64,000 bases of DNA from Prorocentrum cordatum (GCA_963575745.1 CAUYUJ010002719.1:22530-86529); one strand, 5' to 3'; counted from the first letter of the stretch, positions 1 through 12,055 are shown. Notes: generated from the sequence alone by a model not told the origin. Made by a program: numbers and translations.

Positions 1-369
1 GACACCCTTGCCTTCCTTGTCAGGACCATGCGACGTGCTCACGGGGCGCTCGCGCAACGTCCAGCTGTTGCCGCAATGTGCACTTTGCAGGTCTCTGTTG
101 ACAGGGATGGCGGGGGGTGGGTCTCATTGTCCCAGGTTCGTCGCCAGACGGGTGGTTATCTATTGATCGGAGGTTGGGGGGTGAGATCGAAGTGGGGCGG
201 AGAGACCCCAGTGGAGAATCGGTTTCGGTTTCGGGTTCGTGTTGCGCGCGTTGGCGAGGCGAAGCTGCGTGGGCGGGCGAGAGGAGTGAACCCTCCTCTG
301 GCTAGGGTGCGGCGAAGACAGAAGTCTGCCCCCTCGGCCGCGTGGCGGGCGGGTGCCAGGAATGTCCCG
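1..369. other. Left edge, nothing recognised
   Basis: This GC-rich stretch has open frames on both strands, but they overlap each other and show no domain, no internal repeat of note and no family resemblance. I see no gene, RNA gene or element boundary here. Confidence 0.5.
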
Positions 370-511
370 CCGTGGTGTCGAGGATGCTGTCTCGTGGTGT
401 CCCACGGTGTCCCACGGTGTCCCACGGTGTGCCGCGGTGTCCCGCGGTGTTCCGTGATGGTGTGCCGATGGTGTCACATGGTCTCCCGTGGTGTCCCGTG
501 GTGTCCCGTGA
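370..511. repeat. Tandem 10-bp repeat GGTGTCCCRC
   Basis: A 10-bp unit, GGTGTCCCAC or GGTGTCCCGC, is repeated about a dozen times with point changes and short spacing shifts. It is open in several frames only because of its composition, so I do not call a protein here. Confidence 0.75.
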
Positions 512-640
512 AATCGATAGTGGCATCGACGACTGTGAGATCGATAGTGAGATCGGTAGTGACACCGATTATGAGATCGTTACTGAGATCGATAGTGCGA
601 TCGGTAGTGAGATCGACAGCGAGATCGACATTCTGATCGA
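512..640. repeat. Tandem 12-bp repeat GATCGATAGTGA-like
   Basis: A 12-bp unit close to GAGATCGATAGT is repeated around ten times with variants (GATCGGTAGTGA, GATCGACAGCGA). It directly follows the 10-bp array and leads into the ~33-bp satellite. Confidence 0.75.
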
Positions 641-1134
641 GCCCTCCAAAGCGGCCCAGAGCAGCTAAATCGAGCCCCCAGAGAGGCCCACAAAAGTTCA
701 ATCGAGCTTATTTGGAGCAGTCAAATCGAGCCTCTCCGGAACAGTCAAATCGAACCCAGAGCAGAAAAATCAAACCCGCAGAGCGGCCCACAGCAGTGAC
801 ATCGAGCCTCCCTGGAGCAGTTAAATCGTCCCCCGCAGCGGCGTAGAGAAGTGAAATCGAGCCTCCCTGAAGTAATTCAATCGACCCCCGGAGCGGCCCA
901 GAGCAGTTACGTAAATCGAACCCCTGGAGCGGCTCAGAGCAGTGAAATCAAGCCCCCTGGAGCATTTTAATTCGACCCCCGGAGCGGCCCACAGCAGCTA
1001 CATCGAACCCCCAGAGCGGCCCAGAGCAGTTGAATCTAGTTTTTTTGAAGCAGTGAAGTTAGCATCCCCAGAGCAGTTAAATCGAACCCCTGGAGCAGCC
1101 CAGCCGGAGCGGCCCAGAGCAGGTAAATCGGCTC
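641..1134. repeat. Degenerate ~30-35 bp satellite, block 1
   Basis: The unit resembles GCCCAGAGCAGTTAAATCGA followed by GCCCCCGGAGCG, with many substitutions and small indels. The same family returns at 16920-18177 and 27669-27950. These blocks flank LTR elements A and B, so the array was probably one continuous tract before the insertions. Confidence 0.85.
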
Positions 1135-1399
1135 TAAAGGGAGCTGGGGCGAAGGCGAGAGATAGCGAGCGTTTGTCCGCGGCCGTTTGTGCTCAAGCGG
1201 CGGGCGGCCGAGATATGATTGCGCCGCATCGCGAGGCACATTACTTGCCATCGAGATCGAAGACATATTCGCTTTAGATGACCCGTCGCTCCCGCGACGA
1301 TCTCCTACTTCTGGGACTGTCGCTATTACGGTACAACAGAGTTGGATACGGGCTTCGCCTTAGGCGAAGCTGCTGGTTGGGCTTCCCAACCCCCTTTGA
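1135..1399 (+). repeat. 5' LTR of element A (265 bp)
   Basis: It matches 16656-16919 over its full length with scattered substitutions. The ends form a short inverted repeat; in the 3' copy they read TGAAGGGGG and CCCCCTTCA, and here they have decayed to TAAAGGGAG and CCCCCTTTGA. Internal stem-loops are GCTTCGCC-TTA-GGCGAAGC (1352-1370) and CGTCGC-TCCC-GCGACG (1284-1299). Both are kept in the other LTR. Confidence 0.8.
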
Positions 1400-1402
1400 A
1401 CT

Positions 1403-1414
1403 TGGTAGCGGAGC
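1403..1414 (+). promoter_or_regulatory. Primer-binding site of element A
   Basis: TGGTAGCGGAGC lies 3 nt after the 5' LTR. The same 12 bases follow the 5' LTR of element C, and TGGTAGCAGAGC follows that of element B. Plant copia elements use TGGTATCAGAGC, complementary to the 3' end of initiator Met tRNA, so the same primer is likely here. Confidence 0.75.
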
Positions 1415-3075
1415 TGGCCTATGGTGGTCAGCTCTTGCTCTACGCCTCACCATCCACGGCAGTATGTGGTGGACTGCTGACATGGTGGAACATCAGGGCG
1501 CAGTGGGTCTGCGCGGAGGAATGTACATAACTACGCACAACCGCAAGGACATTTGCAGTGCCACCTCCGCTCTCGCGGAGGCCTCTTACATGAGTCCCAT
1601 TTCCTTGCGCCTTTACACTTTTGAAGTCCATCCACCTATTCGGCACGATTTTAAAAACACCATGCATGGCAACGTGCGATATGACATTGCGCCGCCTCTA
1701 CCCCCCCACGCAGGCTCACGACAAAAACACCACAACACCCAGCCGCAAATATCCGACCACGACCTACGGGACCACTGGATTGCATTACTCTATTTGGCTT
1801 TCTGTGGGTCGCTATCGGGCGCGCTGTGGGGCACATGCGCGGTGGAGGCGGCGCAAGAACAAACGGCCCCCACTGGGGCCCTGCCGGTATGGTGCAGTAC
1901 CTTTCCGCGACGCGAAGTCGCTTGAGAGGTGCATGTTTGGATCAACGTGACCGCGGGCAATAGGACCCCCTCCCAACAGGCTGCAGCACTACAGCGCGGT
2001 CTGGGGGGCCTCGCACGGACCATAGCCATGAGAGTTCTCCTCGCAGTCATCAGTTTTGGCGTCATCATTGGTGGCCGCCACACTGATGGCGCCACCTATT
2101 TCACGTTCCTCCTGAGTGCGAAGTCTGAGAACTTAGAAGAGGAACACCAACTTAACTCGGGAACGGCTCTCATTGACTTTCGCGCTCGTGCGGGAGAACG
2201 GATCGAGAACGGATTGCCCGCTGCGAGGCTGAGACCGCGGGCTTTAACATCCCCAACTTCCAAATCCGGGCGGTTATCCTGTTCAGAGCCCTAGGGGCGG
2301 GGGCGTCGCGCGCGCGCGCCAACTCCCACAGCCGCTCAACCACTGCATGCCGAGGAACCAACAAATTGATGCTCTACTAGAACGCGCGAGGGCAGATGCC
2401 CACGTCGCCGAGCGAACCCCTGGCAACACTGGTGGCATCTTTAGCCGCGGTCGCTGTGCCGAAACTTTCTGACTCCGAGGCTGACGCAGGGCAGCCTGCC
2501 ACAGACGTCTGGAATGATGATCCACAACCCACAGAGACAACCACTTGATTAGCCCAAAATTGCTGTCCGCCTGCGGAGTCGCAAGACTCTTGGGCTAGAT
2601 GTCGGGGGCCGTCGGCAACGGCGGCCCCCGCGCAAGCCGCTGCCGTTGCAGGCTCAGCGGGGCAACCCGCCGAGTCTGACATGGGCTCTGGAACCGACGC
2701 CGACGCGTCATCAGATGACGAAGCGGCTGCCCGAGATTATCCCGACATGCTTCCATATCTTACAGGAGAACAACAGGCACAATGGCTATTCCTAGGATTC
2801 CAGATAATTAACGCAGATGGAGAACATTGATGAAGAAGCTAGTTCGCAAGGCACGACACACTACCCGACGGGCACTTAGGGTGACGGGTCAGGGCTGAGG
2901 CAAGGGCGCGGGCACACGACGGCGATTGCATGGCAGAGGTATGCTGGTAGCCCCGGCATCTCTTACTGGACCCCAGTACGAATGAATATTCTTTTGGGCG
3001 GGTAGAGGCCGTAGACACACCCTAGGACAGGGTTGGGGGCGCCGGGGCAACGCGAAAGATGCCAACGGTAAAACC
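1415..3075 (+). pseudogene. Element A leader and degraded 5' gag region
   Basis: Several short overlapping frames are present but none shows a recognisable domain. Two copies of the GC-rich mini-hairpin (2486-2499 and 2657-2670) lie here. In other parts of element A such hairpins sit inside linker-like coding sequence, so this was probably the N-terminal gag region before decay. Confidence 0.4.
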
Positions 3076-3549
3076 ATGGAATGCGACATCTGCCATGGCG
3101 CGCAACATTTCCGTCGCGAATGCCCCCGATGCGATGGGAGAGGCAGGGGCCCTTCAATACACTTGGCCCAGACCGATTCGGACGTGCAGTGTGTCGATTG
3201 GGAGACGCAATTAGCCGACCTTGCAGACGCCCCGACTGCCGTTGCCCACTTCATGGCAGCCCGGCATCCAAGTGCTAACGTGTCCCTCGAGAGATATGCC
3301 GACGAGCTCTTCTATGAGATCTACGTTGGCCATAATGAGATCAACCTGGCAGACTGGCTGGGCCTGCCCATCGCGGGGCAACCTGCGCAGATCGAGTTCG
3401 TTGAGGATTTCCATTTACCCGCCGATGTAGACCGCGACATGGCGGGGGCACCCGCGGATTCTGAAGGTGCATTTCCAGCAGCGGAGGAGGGGGTGCCAGT
3501 GATGCTCCATCTTCAGGGCATTGGTAATTCGATAGACAGAGAATCATAA
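3076..3549 (+). pseudogene. Gag fragment with CCHC zinc knuckle
   Basis: The 157-residue open frame starts at ATG 3076. It opens with a CX2CX4HX4C knuckle (C3, C6, H11, C16), the nucleic-acid binding motif of retrotransposon nucleocapsids. An acidic, linker-like sequence with an AGQPA pentapeptide follows. It ends at a TAA at 3547-3549, and the next gag-like sequence is in another frame. It is most likely a piece of a formerly continuous gag polyprotein rather than a gene of its own. Confidence 0.6.
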
Positions 3550-3561
3550 GACGATGACCAT

Positions 3562-5931
3562 ATGCAGGGGAACCCTCGAGATGCCGGTGATCTCCCCGAC
3601 CGCATCCAATGCGAGCTTGGGCATGGCGAAGACCATCACTTCACGTTCGTGGCACACGAGCGGTCTCTGAGACGCTATGAGCGGTCTACGAGCCGCCCAG
3701 TTTGGAGACGGGCGAATCGCACAGATGACGACGAAGACGAGTGGGAAGCTGAGAGTCGTCGCATGCAGCGCCCCAGTCGCAGTTACTCACCCGGGCGCTC
3801 ACGCGCGCGCCCCAGCGCCCTCGCCCTCCTGACACGAGGACCCCAAGGACTCCACCAAGAAGGGGGCGCTCGCGGGGGAGCCCGCCTCAGATTGAGAACC
3901 GCCCAGCTGGGCCCGAAGCAAGAGGCGTGCATCGCCTTGTCAGCAATGAAGATCATGGGCTGGCCCGCCAGCGCATGCCCCCCAACGCGACGCAGCGCTG
4001 GCTCGACCAAGGCTGGAGCGATCATGACATGCGTCGCTGGTATTCACTGCGCGACGCCACGCGGGGCGACGACGGCAAAATTGCTCGCGCCGAAAGGAAC
4101 AAGGGCACCAGGGCGGCCTCCAACCTTGAGTGAGGAGACTTCAAGAGGGTCATCATTAGTGACCGAGAGACCTACCGGCGCGTTGTCTGCCCCTGCGAAC
4201 ATGTCGCTGACCGCAGACCCGCGCGTCCGATGGGGCGACCATCAAGGAGCCTTAATAATTTCGAGAGAACACCGTGGGTCTGGTCTCATGGAGATGGTCT
4301 GGGTCGCAGGGTGGATCCGACCAATCATTCCCCTGCTGAATGCTTGGCCAAAGCTGGTTACCAGCCGATTGCCGAGGACGAGGCCCAGCGGATCAATCGA
4401 TGTTGGCAGCACCTCGACAGTCATCACCGCCTCGAGATACACGATCGAGAATATCATTCAGAGGCGGGTGATACACCACATGCGTGGCAACCCGCTTCCT
4501 CTTCTCATGAAGGTGCCGGCCTTCCAGAGGGCGATGAAAGGGGTTGGTTGTGCGGGTCTTGCCGAAGCGGCGACTCAGCGTCCGAGTCGGAATGCACGTT
4601 GCGAGTCGGACAGCTCCCACAAGACGATCGCAAATAGCTGTCTCCAACTGGGTAACAGAAGACGTCGATCTTGCTCCAGGTACGACAGTCGCTTACAATC
4701 GCAGGGACATCGGCTGAATAACCACCCCTGTAGCGCGAAAGGTTGGCGCGGGCAGATGCGATCCGGGCAGCAAAACTGGGGTCAATATCAAGAACACGTC
4801 ACTCTACAAGCCCGATGCGCAAGAAGCCCCCGAGGCGGGGGAATTTGCAGCACCATCTCCAGCGGGGACACCCGCAGAGGAACCGCCAAAGGATCGGAAG
4901 CCCCCGAAGAAGAAATCAGGGAAGGAAACTGATCTATCCCCAACTCCGAGCACGCCAAGGTCACCTGCAGCCGACCAACAACGGGCTAAACATTAGAGAA
5001 GGGTTGGTTCGGCTGACGCCGACCCTGGGAGCAACAAGTCCCAAGTATCTGCGGGGGAACCAGCGCGGTGGCAGCTCTCCAGAGGGCCCGCAGTGGCCGC
5101 AGCAGCAGCAGCAGCGTTCCAAGGTGACAGCGCGCCCACGCCGAAGGACCTTTTATGCCTTCGCGGCCCGACGCCTGGACAAGTCCTCGGGGGACCAGGC
5201 TGGGCGCCGTCATTGGATGGATAATCCAAAGGAGCTTCCCCATCAAAGAATGGCGCGGACGCCAAGCTGTTGCTGACTACCTCAATGGCACCAGGAGCGG
5301 CCCCAAAATTACCGCATGCCAGTGCTGCGACATCCGCGAGAAGGTAAAGGCATCTGGGAGCGCCAGCTCAGCAGCGCCTGCAGCGCCTGAGCCGGTGAGG
5401 TTGCATAGTGAACCTGCCGTTGGTCCAGCGGGGCAACCCGCTGCTACTCCTGAATCGCCCGAAGAAAGCAGGCGACGCTGGAATATTTTAGGTATTGTTA
5501 GCCAGATGGAGATCAAACCGGCGTACAGGCCCCTTGCCACTGACGGGTCTGGAGGCTGCAGAGTGGTGCAATGTGACATCGACTGCGCCGCCGCACGCGC
5601 TGATGACGATGCCCCTGCACGTCAAGGCGTCTGCAATGTTTCGCGGAAGGAGCCTGCCTTTAAGTATGAATCCGAGAATGGATATCATGAGGCGGTTCTT
5701 CGGACTGAACATCTCCGCGTGACGCTATTGAGCGACGCCGACAAGCGTGAATGCTCGGAATGGCTCCCTACTGCCGCGCGGCACAAGCCATTCCACAACG
5801 ATGGGCTCTCCGACCGGTTCGTCACACTTGTCACTTCAGATGACGAGCGCGACGGTTGGGTAGAATTCGGAGACTTGCTGGCCGCCCGCAGACTAGGGGG
5901 CCCGGCACCGTCGCCATTTGGGCGCCGTTAA
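3562..5931 (+). pseudogene. Degraded gag-like region of element A
   Basis: Two overlapping frames, 3562-4932 and 5155-5931, read as plausible protein only in parts. The first ~90 residues of the former are Arg/Ser and Asp/Glu rich. The latter has a short CQCC segment, an AGQPA linker and a C-terminal stretch of ordinary amino-acid composition. I recognise no enzyme. The position between the zinc knuckle and the RING/protease ORF suggests structural polyprotein. Frame changes and stops show it is inactive. Confidence 0.4.
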
Positions 5932-6436
5932 GAGGTGCCTTCGAGGCCGGCATTGGGCCAATCAGGCACTGGCGGTGCTTGACCTCTACGGAATGCTCGA
6001 CTCCTCAGGTACGCAGAAGATCAGGCCCCAGGTAAAGAAATTCAGATTCACCAGAGAGACCCACCCGACGTGCTTCTTGCGTCCTAGTAATGGGCATAGC
6101 AATCCAGGCATTCAATGCCCAGGGCCCTTACACTCACGCACAACAGACCTGGCGGCGTCGGGGGCGCCTTCTTATTCCATTCGCGGTACAAATACCCCGA
6201 ACATACTCCACGTCGGTCTTTCATGCCGCAGCGGGGACACCCCCGGGGCAAAAGGCCGGCAATTTATTCACGGATGCCCATAATGACCCGGAGATGGGCG
6301 GATCAAATCCGGCCTGCGCATAGAGTCGAAGTGTTGATTATGGTGAGCCTCCAGAATTTTCTTCGCGACGACTTCCCGGTTTGGCGCTCTGCCAGGCCGC
6401 GACGGCAGGATCCCGCCAAGCCGCATTGTTCAGCTC

Positions 6437-7552
6437 GTGAGCATCAGGCCTAACGATGTCCAGTGCATGCACGATCGAGTTGGACGGGCGTGGCTGAATC
6501 CTCTGCGCACCGAAGGCAACCAGCAGGGCAGCCCGCGTGCAACTACCAATGTTCCGAGGAGTTGCTATGAGTGCCCTCTCGATGCGTCAACATTAAGAGG
6601 ATGGGTGGTAGCGCAGGCTCCCTACAACCTCAAGGTCCCTGCGTCGACGCCTACGCAAGAGGTCGAACATGCATTTCTTTGCATGATGCAAGAGGCATGC
6701 CAAGCGGGGGCACCTGCGGGAGGCTCGGATGGGCCGTGGACCCCAGCCCAGAGTGCTGATTTGTCTGGCATGACGTCCAACGGGATCACGTCCAACGACG
6801 GGCTGTATGCGAATGGCCCGTGTCGCCCCCAGGCGCAGCAGATGCCTGTGCCTGCGAGGCAACCTGCATCATTCGCACCCATGAGCGGGGCTACGACCCC
6901 ATTTGGAACTCCACAGAGCTCTGGGAGCACCAATAGTCTTCAGGCCAGGCTCCAAAGTATCAGAATGAATCCTCAGCTCTACCAGGCCTTACAAGCGACG
7001 TCGCCATTTGCTTCGCCACGGGCCACTGCAGGGCAACCTGCCATTACCGGCCACGAAGCTGCCCAGAGGGCCGAGAGCCTCATGGGGCAGCAGCAGTGGA
7101 CGCATAGGCAGATGCGCGAGGCTATGCAGAGCATGCGGCGGGATGGCACCGACCTCCCGAACGCGATTTGGACGCCTCCATGGGAATATATCCCAGATCC
7201 GAACCCATCACCGAATCACTCCAACCGATACGGGTACGTTCCAGCATTCTTCAGTCACCCGACGTACGACCCAACGGCTGTTGAAAGGCCAACGGCCCCA
7301 CCTATGGACGCCCCCATGTTCCCTGACTACCACGCTCTGCTGAGACGGGCATGCCACGCATTGGCACTCAGCCCGAGAACCCGCGCACTCAGCCCGAGAA
7401 CCCGCGCGTTCGGGCAACAGCTTATGACTTATACCAGTCCCAGCTTACGCGCGGCGCTGGGTATGAATCTGGTGTACCTGGCCAAGTACCTCACTACAGA
7501 TACTTGGCGGCCCCCATGGACCAGGAAGTTACACGCCATGGCCCTGAGCTAG
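6437..7552 (+). pseudogene. Linker-rich polyprotein fragment of element A
   Basis: The 371-residue frame is rich in Ala, Gln, Pro and Ser and carries AGAPA and AGQPA pentapeptides encoded by the mini-hairpins at 6704-6717 and 7028-7041. A nine-residue unit (ALSPRTRAL-like) is duplicated near 7365-7410. The frame ending at 8085 overlaps its end and continues the same protein style, including an alpha-helical stretch around 7560-7680 and the hairpin pair 7687-7727. The two probably formed one reading frame before an indel near 7.4 kb. No catalytic motif is seen. Confidence 0.45.
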
Positions 7553-7807
7553 TGGCACCGTCGTCCATGGAGGAGCTGCGCCGCGAGATCCTGGCCATCC
7601 ATGAGGCGCAGAAGGACAATCTCTCAATGCAGCTGGCTCGACAACGCCGCAATCAGGAACGACAGCTACGCCGCATGATGACTCGTGCGGGGGCGCCCGC
7701 TGCCCCTACACCTGCGGGGCAACCCGCTATAAGTTTAGCAGCATTGGCAGCCGTGGGATCACTTTCCGCGGCGCAGCAGATAGCACCCTCGGTCCCACCG
7801 GCTCAGT

Positions 7808-9301
7808 ATGAGATTGGAGAGTCCACACTTGAGCGACACACGCGCATCAGGCCATCGGCAACGGCGCCAATCAACAGCGATGGTTACCATATGTGCTATT
7901 TGCCTGGGCAACTTCGTACACCACGACAAGGTGTGGAGGCCTCAGTGTGGCCGCATATTTCATGCGCAGTGCTGGGATCGAGTGGCCCACGCACATGTGG
8001 ACCGGCAGCTAGCAGGCACGCTGGAAGGTGCCGCAAGCGAGGCACCATGTGCCATCTGCCAGGGTGTCGGCCTCATCACAGCTGAGTTTCCGCATGCCCT
8101 TGCTGGAGACCATAATGCAACGAATCGGCATGAAGAAATATTCCGCGGGGCAAATGAGCTCAGAGACTTTCGTGAAGTGCTGAATCGCATCACGGCGATG
8201 GTGACGCGCGCCACAGTTGCCGCCGGGGCACCATCCACATATGCGGGGCAACCTGCGTTATCCTCCAGTGTGGGGCAGGCTCCAACAGCCGCAGCGCGTG
8301 CCACAGATGCGCCTATGCCTCTGGTAGCCGAATCAGCAGATAATGCAGGGGCACCTGCTGCAGCAGCACCAGCAGGGCTACCTGCCCATGATCAGTGGCT
8401 GAGGCGCACGGAGAGGGCCACTAAAAGGAGCTCGCAATGGCTCCTATCACCATGCGGCAGCATGCTCTATGGCCGAACCCGAGAGCCCAGTGAGCGCAGA
8501 ACCGAAAGCCCAGTGAGCGCGCGCAGCGGCACCAGTGCTATATCTGAGTGTGATGTGCTGCGTGCGGTGCTCATGGTCAACGCGGATGGGCAGACTGCGG
8601 TGCGTGCCGACAACGACACTTTTGAGAACACGCCGCTCTCTCCGCAGTATCCCCATATGCACGACGAGTACTCATCGGCTTGGATCTTCCAGAAGCAGCC
8701 CATCGCAGAAGAGGAGGCCAGGGGGTACATGAACGTCTTCGCGTCCTTGACAAGGGACCAGTGGGTGCTGGAACAGAGGCGCCGTAAGGGCATGCACGGC
8801 GCAACGCTGTGCGACGCCCCAGGGATATTCGGAGAACACCATGAGTTGGCCCTGGCATCGAACAGTGGGACCATGTTAGATGGCATGCTGACTATCCTAT
8901 TGGACATCGGCAGCAGTAGCAATATCATTGGTGTAAAGACTGCACAGACATTCGATCCGGTGTCACGCCCCCACGGACACGACGTCAAGAAGCTGAACCG
9001 GACGAAGAGGTTGCGCGTGTCCGGTGCGGGGCATGGAGCCGCCACCTGCGACGAGTCGCTGCATTGCAAGATTGCATGCAAGGAGAGAGGCGACTCTGCG
9101 GGGAAACCCTCTCTTGCCAGGCTGGGCGCACATTCGGCCAACGTGGCAGAAGGTTCCGACGAGAACCTTCCTGCGATCCTGGGTCTACGGAGCATGTCTA
9201 ACATGCGTGCTATCCTGATCCTGGAGCAGGGGCACGAGAAGACGATCATCCCAGGCTCAGAGATGCATAGGTTCATCCTTGCGCCAGGGCGCTCGACCTG
9301 A
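7808..9301 (+). CDS. RING-H2-like finger fused to retropepsin (element A)
   Basis: This is the longest readable protein of element A (497 residues from ATG 7808). Residues 29-84 form a RING-type zinc finger: CAIC, a 14-residue loop, CGRIFHAQC, and a distal CAIC pair. The usual first His of CGHxFH is Arg. A linker with several AGAPA, AGQPA and AGLPA units follows. An aspartic protease motif, LLDIGSSSNIIG, has its catalytic Asp at residue 366 (codon 8903). RING domains act mostly in ubiquitin ligases, and the protease would cut the polyprotein. The pairing is unusual, since copia proteases normally follow a zinc knuckle. The frame stops at 9299-9301, and related sequence resumes downstream in another frame. 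Confidence 0.6.
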   Translation: MRLESPHLSDTRASGHRQRRQSTAMVTICAICLGNFVHHDKVWRPQCGRIFHAQCWDRVAHAHVDRQLAGTLEGAASEAPCAICQGVGLITAEFPHALAGDHNATNRHEEIFRGANELRDFREVLNRITAMVTRATVAAGAPSTYAGQPALSSSVGQAPTAAARATDAPMPLVAESADNAGAPAAAAPAGLPAHDQWLRRTERATKRSSQWLLSPCGSMLYGRTREPSERRTESPVSARSGTSAISECDVLRAVLMVNADGQTAVRADNDTFENTPLSPQYPHMHDEYSSAWIFQKQPIAEEEARGYMNVFASLTRDQWVLEQRRRKGMHGATLCDAPGIFGEHHELALASNSGTMLDGMLTILLDIGSSSNIIGVKTAQTFDPVSRPHGHDVKKLNRTKRLRVSGAGHGAATCDESLHCKIACKERGDSAGKPSLARLGAHSANVAEGSDENLPAILGLRSMSNMRAILILEQGHEKTIIPGSEMHRFILAPGRST

Positions 9302-9513
9302 CGAAGACGCCTTCAGGGCACCTGGCGACCAAGGTCGACGACTTTGGGGCCGCGGCAGAGGATAATGGTTCAACGGCATTCACTGCAACAGCCAATCCTC
9401 ACTGCGAAGATACGCCCCTGCTCGTCAAGGAGGCAGCCGACGTAGAGCCAACCGCGGGGCAACCTGCCTCGAGCAGCGCGGGGGCACCCGCTATCAGCGA
9501 CGCCCACACGCAC

Positions 9514-9978
9514 ATGATGTCCCAGGACACCAAGGGCATTCGCTTCTCCATCAGCGAGGAGACGCTCTCCTACGCGATCCAGTCTTTGGTGAGCAACACC
9601 CTCGCGACCTGGCATCGCAGGAACACGACGTATGGGAATGCCCCTACGCCCGCCGATCAGGACTTCGCCTTGCGCAATTTCCAGGCGACGGTCTATCAGG
9701 CCATCTACGAGGAGGGCAGCAAGTGGATGCCGCCCGACGACGCTGCAGGGACACCTGCTGGAGTGAATGCAGGGACACCTGCTGGAGTGAGTGACGCTGC
9801 CGAGGAGTTCGATATCTTCACTTCAAGCATTGGCTCAGCGGCGCATGGCACAGGCGTCTGGACGCCCCTATCGTTGGAAAATGAGCGACGGGGGCAGGCG
9901 CGCGCCACGGCCACTCGCGCTTGCCCAGACAGGCCGAACACTGAGGTCCTGTCGGCTGGCGCGGGGACACATGCATAG
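9514..9978 (+). pseudogene. Element A polyprotein fragment after protease
   Basis: A 154-residue frame with a helical, ordinary-looking first half is followed by two tandem AGTPAGV units encoded by identical hairpins (9745-9758, 9769-9782). The segment just before it (9302-9513) encodes an AGQPA and an AGAPA unit, so this probably continued the protease polyprotein after a frame break. I cannot assign a function. Confidence 0.4.
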
Positions 9979-12055
9979 TTTTCCCAGGCGCCGGCTGTGC
10001 GCGCCAAGGGCCGTGGCAGTGGCGGACCCGGCTGCGAGGCCGCCAGAGAGAGCGGTGGACCCGGCTGCGTGGCCGCCGCAGCAAATGACCACTCATCACA
10101 TTATTATCATTATCGCGCTCTTGTTATCAAAGCTATGCAAACAGCTTTCGCTGAACTTCGAGCGCGAGGATACATGTGCGATCGTATCACTCACGCAGAG
10201 GTTATGACTTACGGGCACACAGTAAATGACCGTGGGTGGCAACGCCCGCTGACTGGCATGTTCGATTGCCTGGAAAGCGGGCGTATCAACGTATCTCAGT
10301 TCATATGACTAAAGCACGGGCTCTACGTATGTCAATAGTACTTGTGGGGCCTCCAGGTGGTTCCTGGAAGCGAGGTCCCATGCGAGATATTATGGAGGAT
10401 TTAGGCTTGCAGGCCATGCGTATGCGATGCTGCCACTTCGGTCTAAAGTTTGACCTTTCAAGTAGTTGACCCAGCGGTTCTTACCTGCAGGCGGCGACCA
10501 CCTACGCGCGCGTCCCGACCAACTCGTGGAGTGCACATGCCAAACTGCAGGGGGGGCCGCATCGCGTGCTGAGCGTGAAATAGACCGGCATGGCCAGGGC
10601 GCCCAAGAGGCGGAATGGCGCAACCAAGCACTTGCCATCATGACTGCACTGCTAACTGACCAGATAGACTCGCACAAAACAAAGAGAAATCATACAAGCT
10701 CTGTGCACCTCAGCGTCCACGCATGGGGGGACAAAGGAGGTCGAACTTACGGCCAGTCTCCTAAGAATGGCCCTGAATTTGACCATACCGCGAGACGGGT
10801 GACGATGAATATTGGCGACAATACTGGTATACAAGACAGCAAGATTCAAGACCAACCTATCGAGCACAAATGTCAACGCACCTTTACCGAATGGTGCGAC
10901 GAATATTCGTATACGATTGTATTGGGAGCCTCCGGCGCCAGTCCTCGTCGGACACGAGGGCCAGCGACCGCGCCCGCGGTGGGTTGCGATCGTCGATGAC
11001 GACCGCCTCCCCCCCCTCGATTAAGCGTGGCCGCGTGCCCCCCCGCATTCCCGAATTTCCGGCGCTTTTTTCTCCCGACACAGAACAACAGACAGCCTTA
11101 CCAACGGATGCCCAGATCAAGCAAAAAGAAAACATAACATTCACAAAGAAGCCCGTAATGAGCCACGCAAGATACCCAAAGTAGTCGAAGACGGCAACGA
11201 CGACTGCGGTGAAGACCTGAAGGGTCTCGGATGCGGTGCTTATTACACAGACGCCCCCCTTGATTCCGACGCCGACAGCGATGACGAGGAGGGGGCCTTC
11301 GTTGCGTTACCAGCGGGGTTACCTGCGGATGCACAGGGCGATGTGTTTTTCCATAATCCCAACCTTGCGTCACGGACGACACAACGAGGTAGACTTGCTG
11401 GAACTATGCGGGGGCAAGTGGGGGGGGGGGGGGGGGGACATCGCAGCTAGGTTTCAGCTGGGAGTTATCCTCGGGAGAGAAACCTCGACACATGTTCATC
11501 TGTTGAGCTTGGAAACAAGGATGTCCAGGACGCAGCGATGCATTACTTAAGTGTGCGTTTCGTCAACGCTGCTAGATTACAACCCAATTGCAGAACGACT
11601 GGACTCCCATCTTACTTCAAGTCTAAAATCAACTATGACACGTGGCATGAGCCCAAGAAAGAAGACCTTCCACATATCAAGTTTTGTGGATGGTTTTCCG
11701 CGCGTCAAAACGACCTCCGACGTTCTACTTACGAGAACAGACGGTGGGCATTTGGGTGGGCGAAATACCGCCATGGACACCATTTGCCAAATGCGAGGGC
11801 TCTTGCAAAGTCAATATGGACCTATGTACAATGGGTCCCCGTGACGCCCATGGGGTATTAATGCGTAAACCCATTGAGGTAATGGCCAACCACCGCTTCC
11901 TACTTACGCCCTTTGAAAGGAACGGTGCACGGGCCATCATCAACATGCCTCGGCTTGTAACAAAGATTTTTCCAGGGCTGCACAGCGCGCTCCGAAGATG
12001 CAGCCCCTTTTCGTCGACGCAGCTCAAATTGCGCATGATATGTTTCTAGTGAATC
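9979..12055 (+). other. Element A interior without recognisable domain
   Basis: Many short frames on both strands are present, none with a family motif. A run of 18 G (11420-11437) and one mini-hairpin (11313-11326) are the only clear landmarks. This part may be strongly decayed polyprotein or inserted DNA. Its length helps explain why element A is longer than elements B and C. Confidence 0.4.
11420..11437. repeat. Poly-G run (18 G)
   Basis: An uninterrupted run of 18 G lies inside element A. Such runs are prone to length errors in sequencing and could itself be a source of apparent frame breaks. Confidence 0.9.

Noticed and set aside
370-640. CRISPR array
   Set aside because: Short tandem repeats without unique spacers, in a eukaryotic context.
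1187-1197. TTGTGCTCAAG in the element A LTR as an SL relic
   Set aside because: Two mismatches to the leader, not kept in the other LTR (GCTCGAG), and at a different position from the element C match. The TGGCTCAAG in the element B LTR was also set aside as too short.
6231-6250. Additional mini-hairpin GCGGG-GACA-CCCCC in element A
   Set aside because: The last two stem positions do not pair, so it was left out of the family list.
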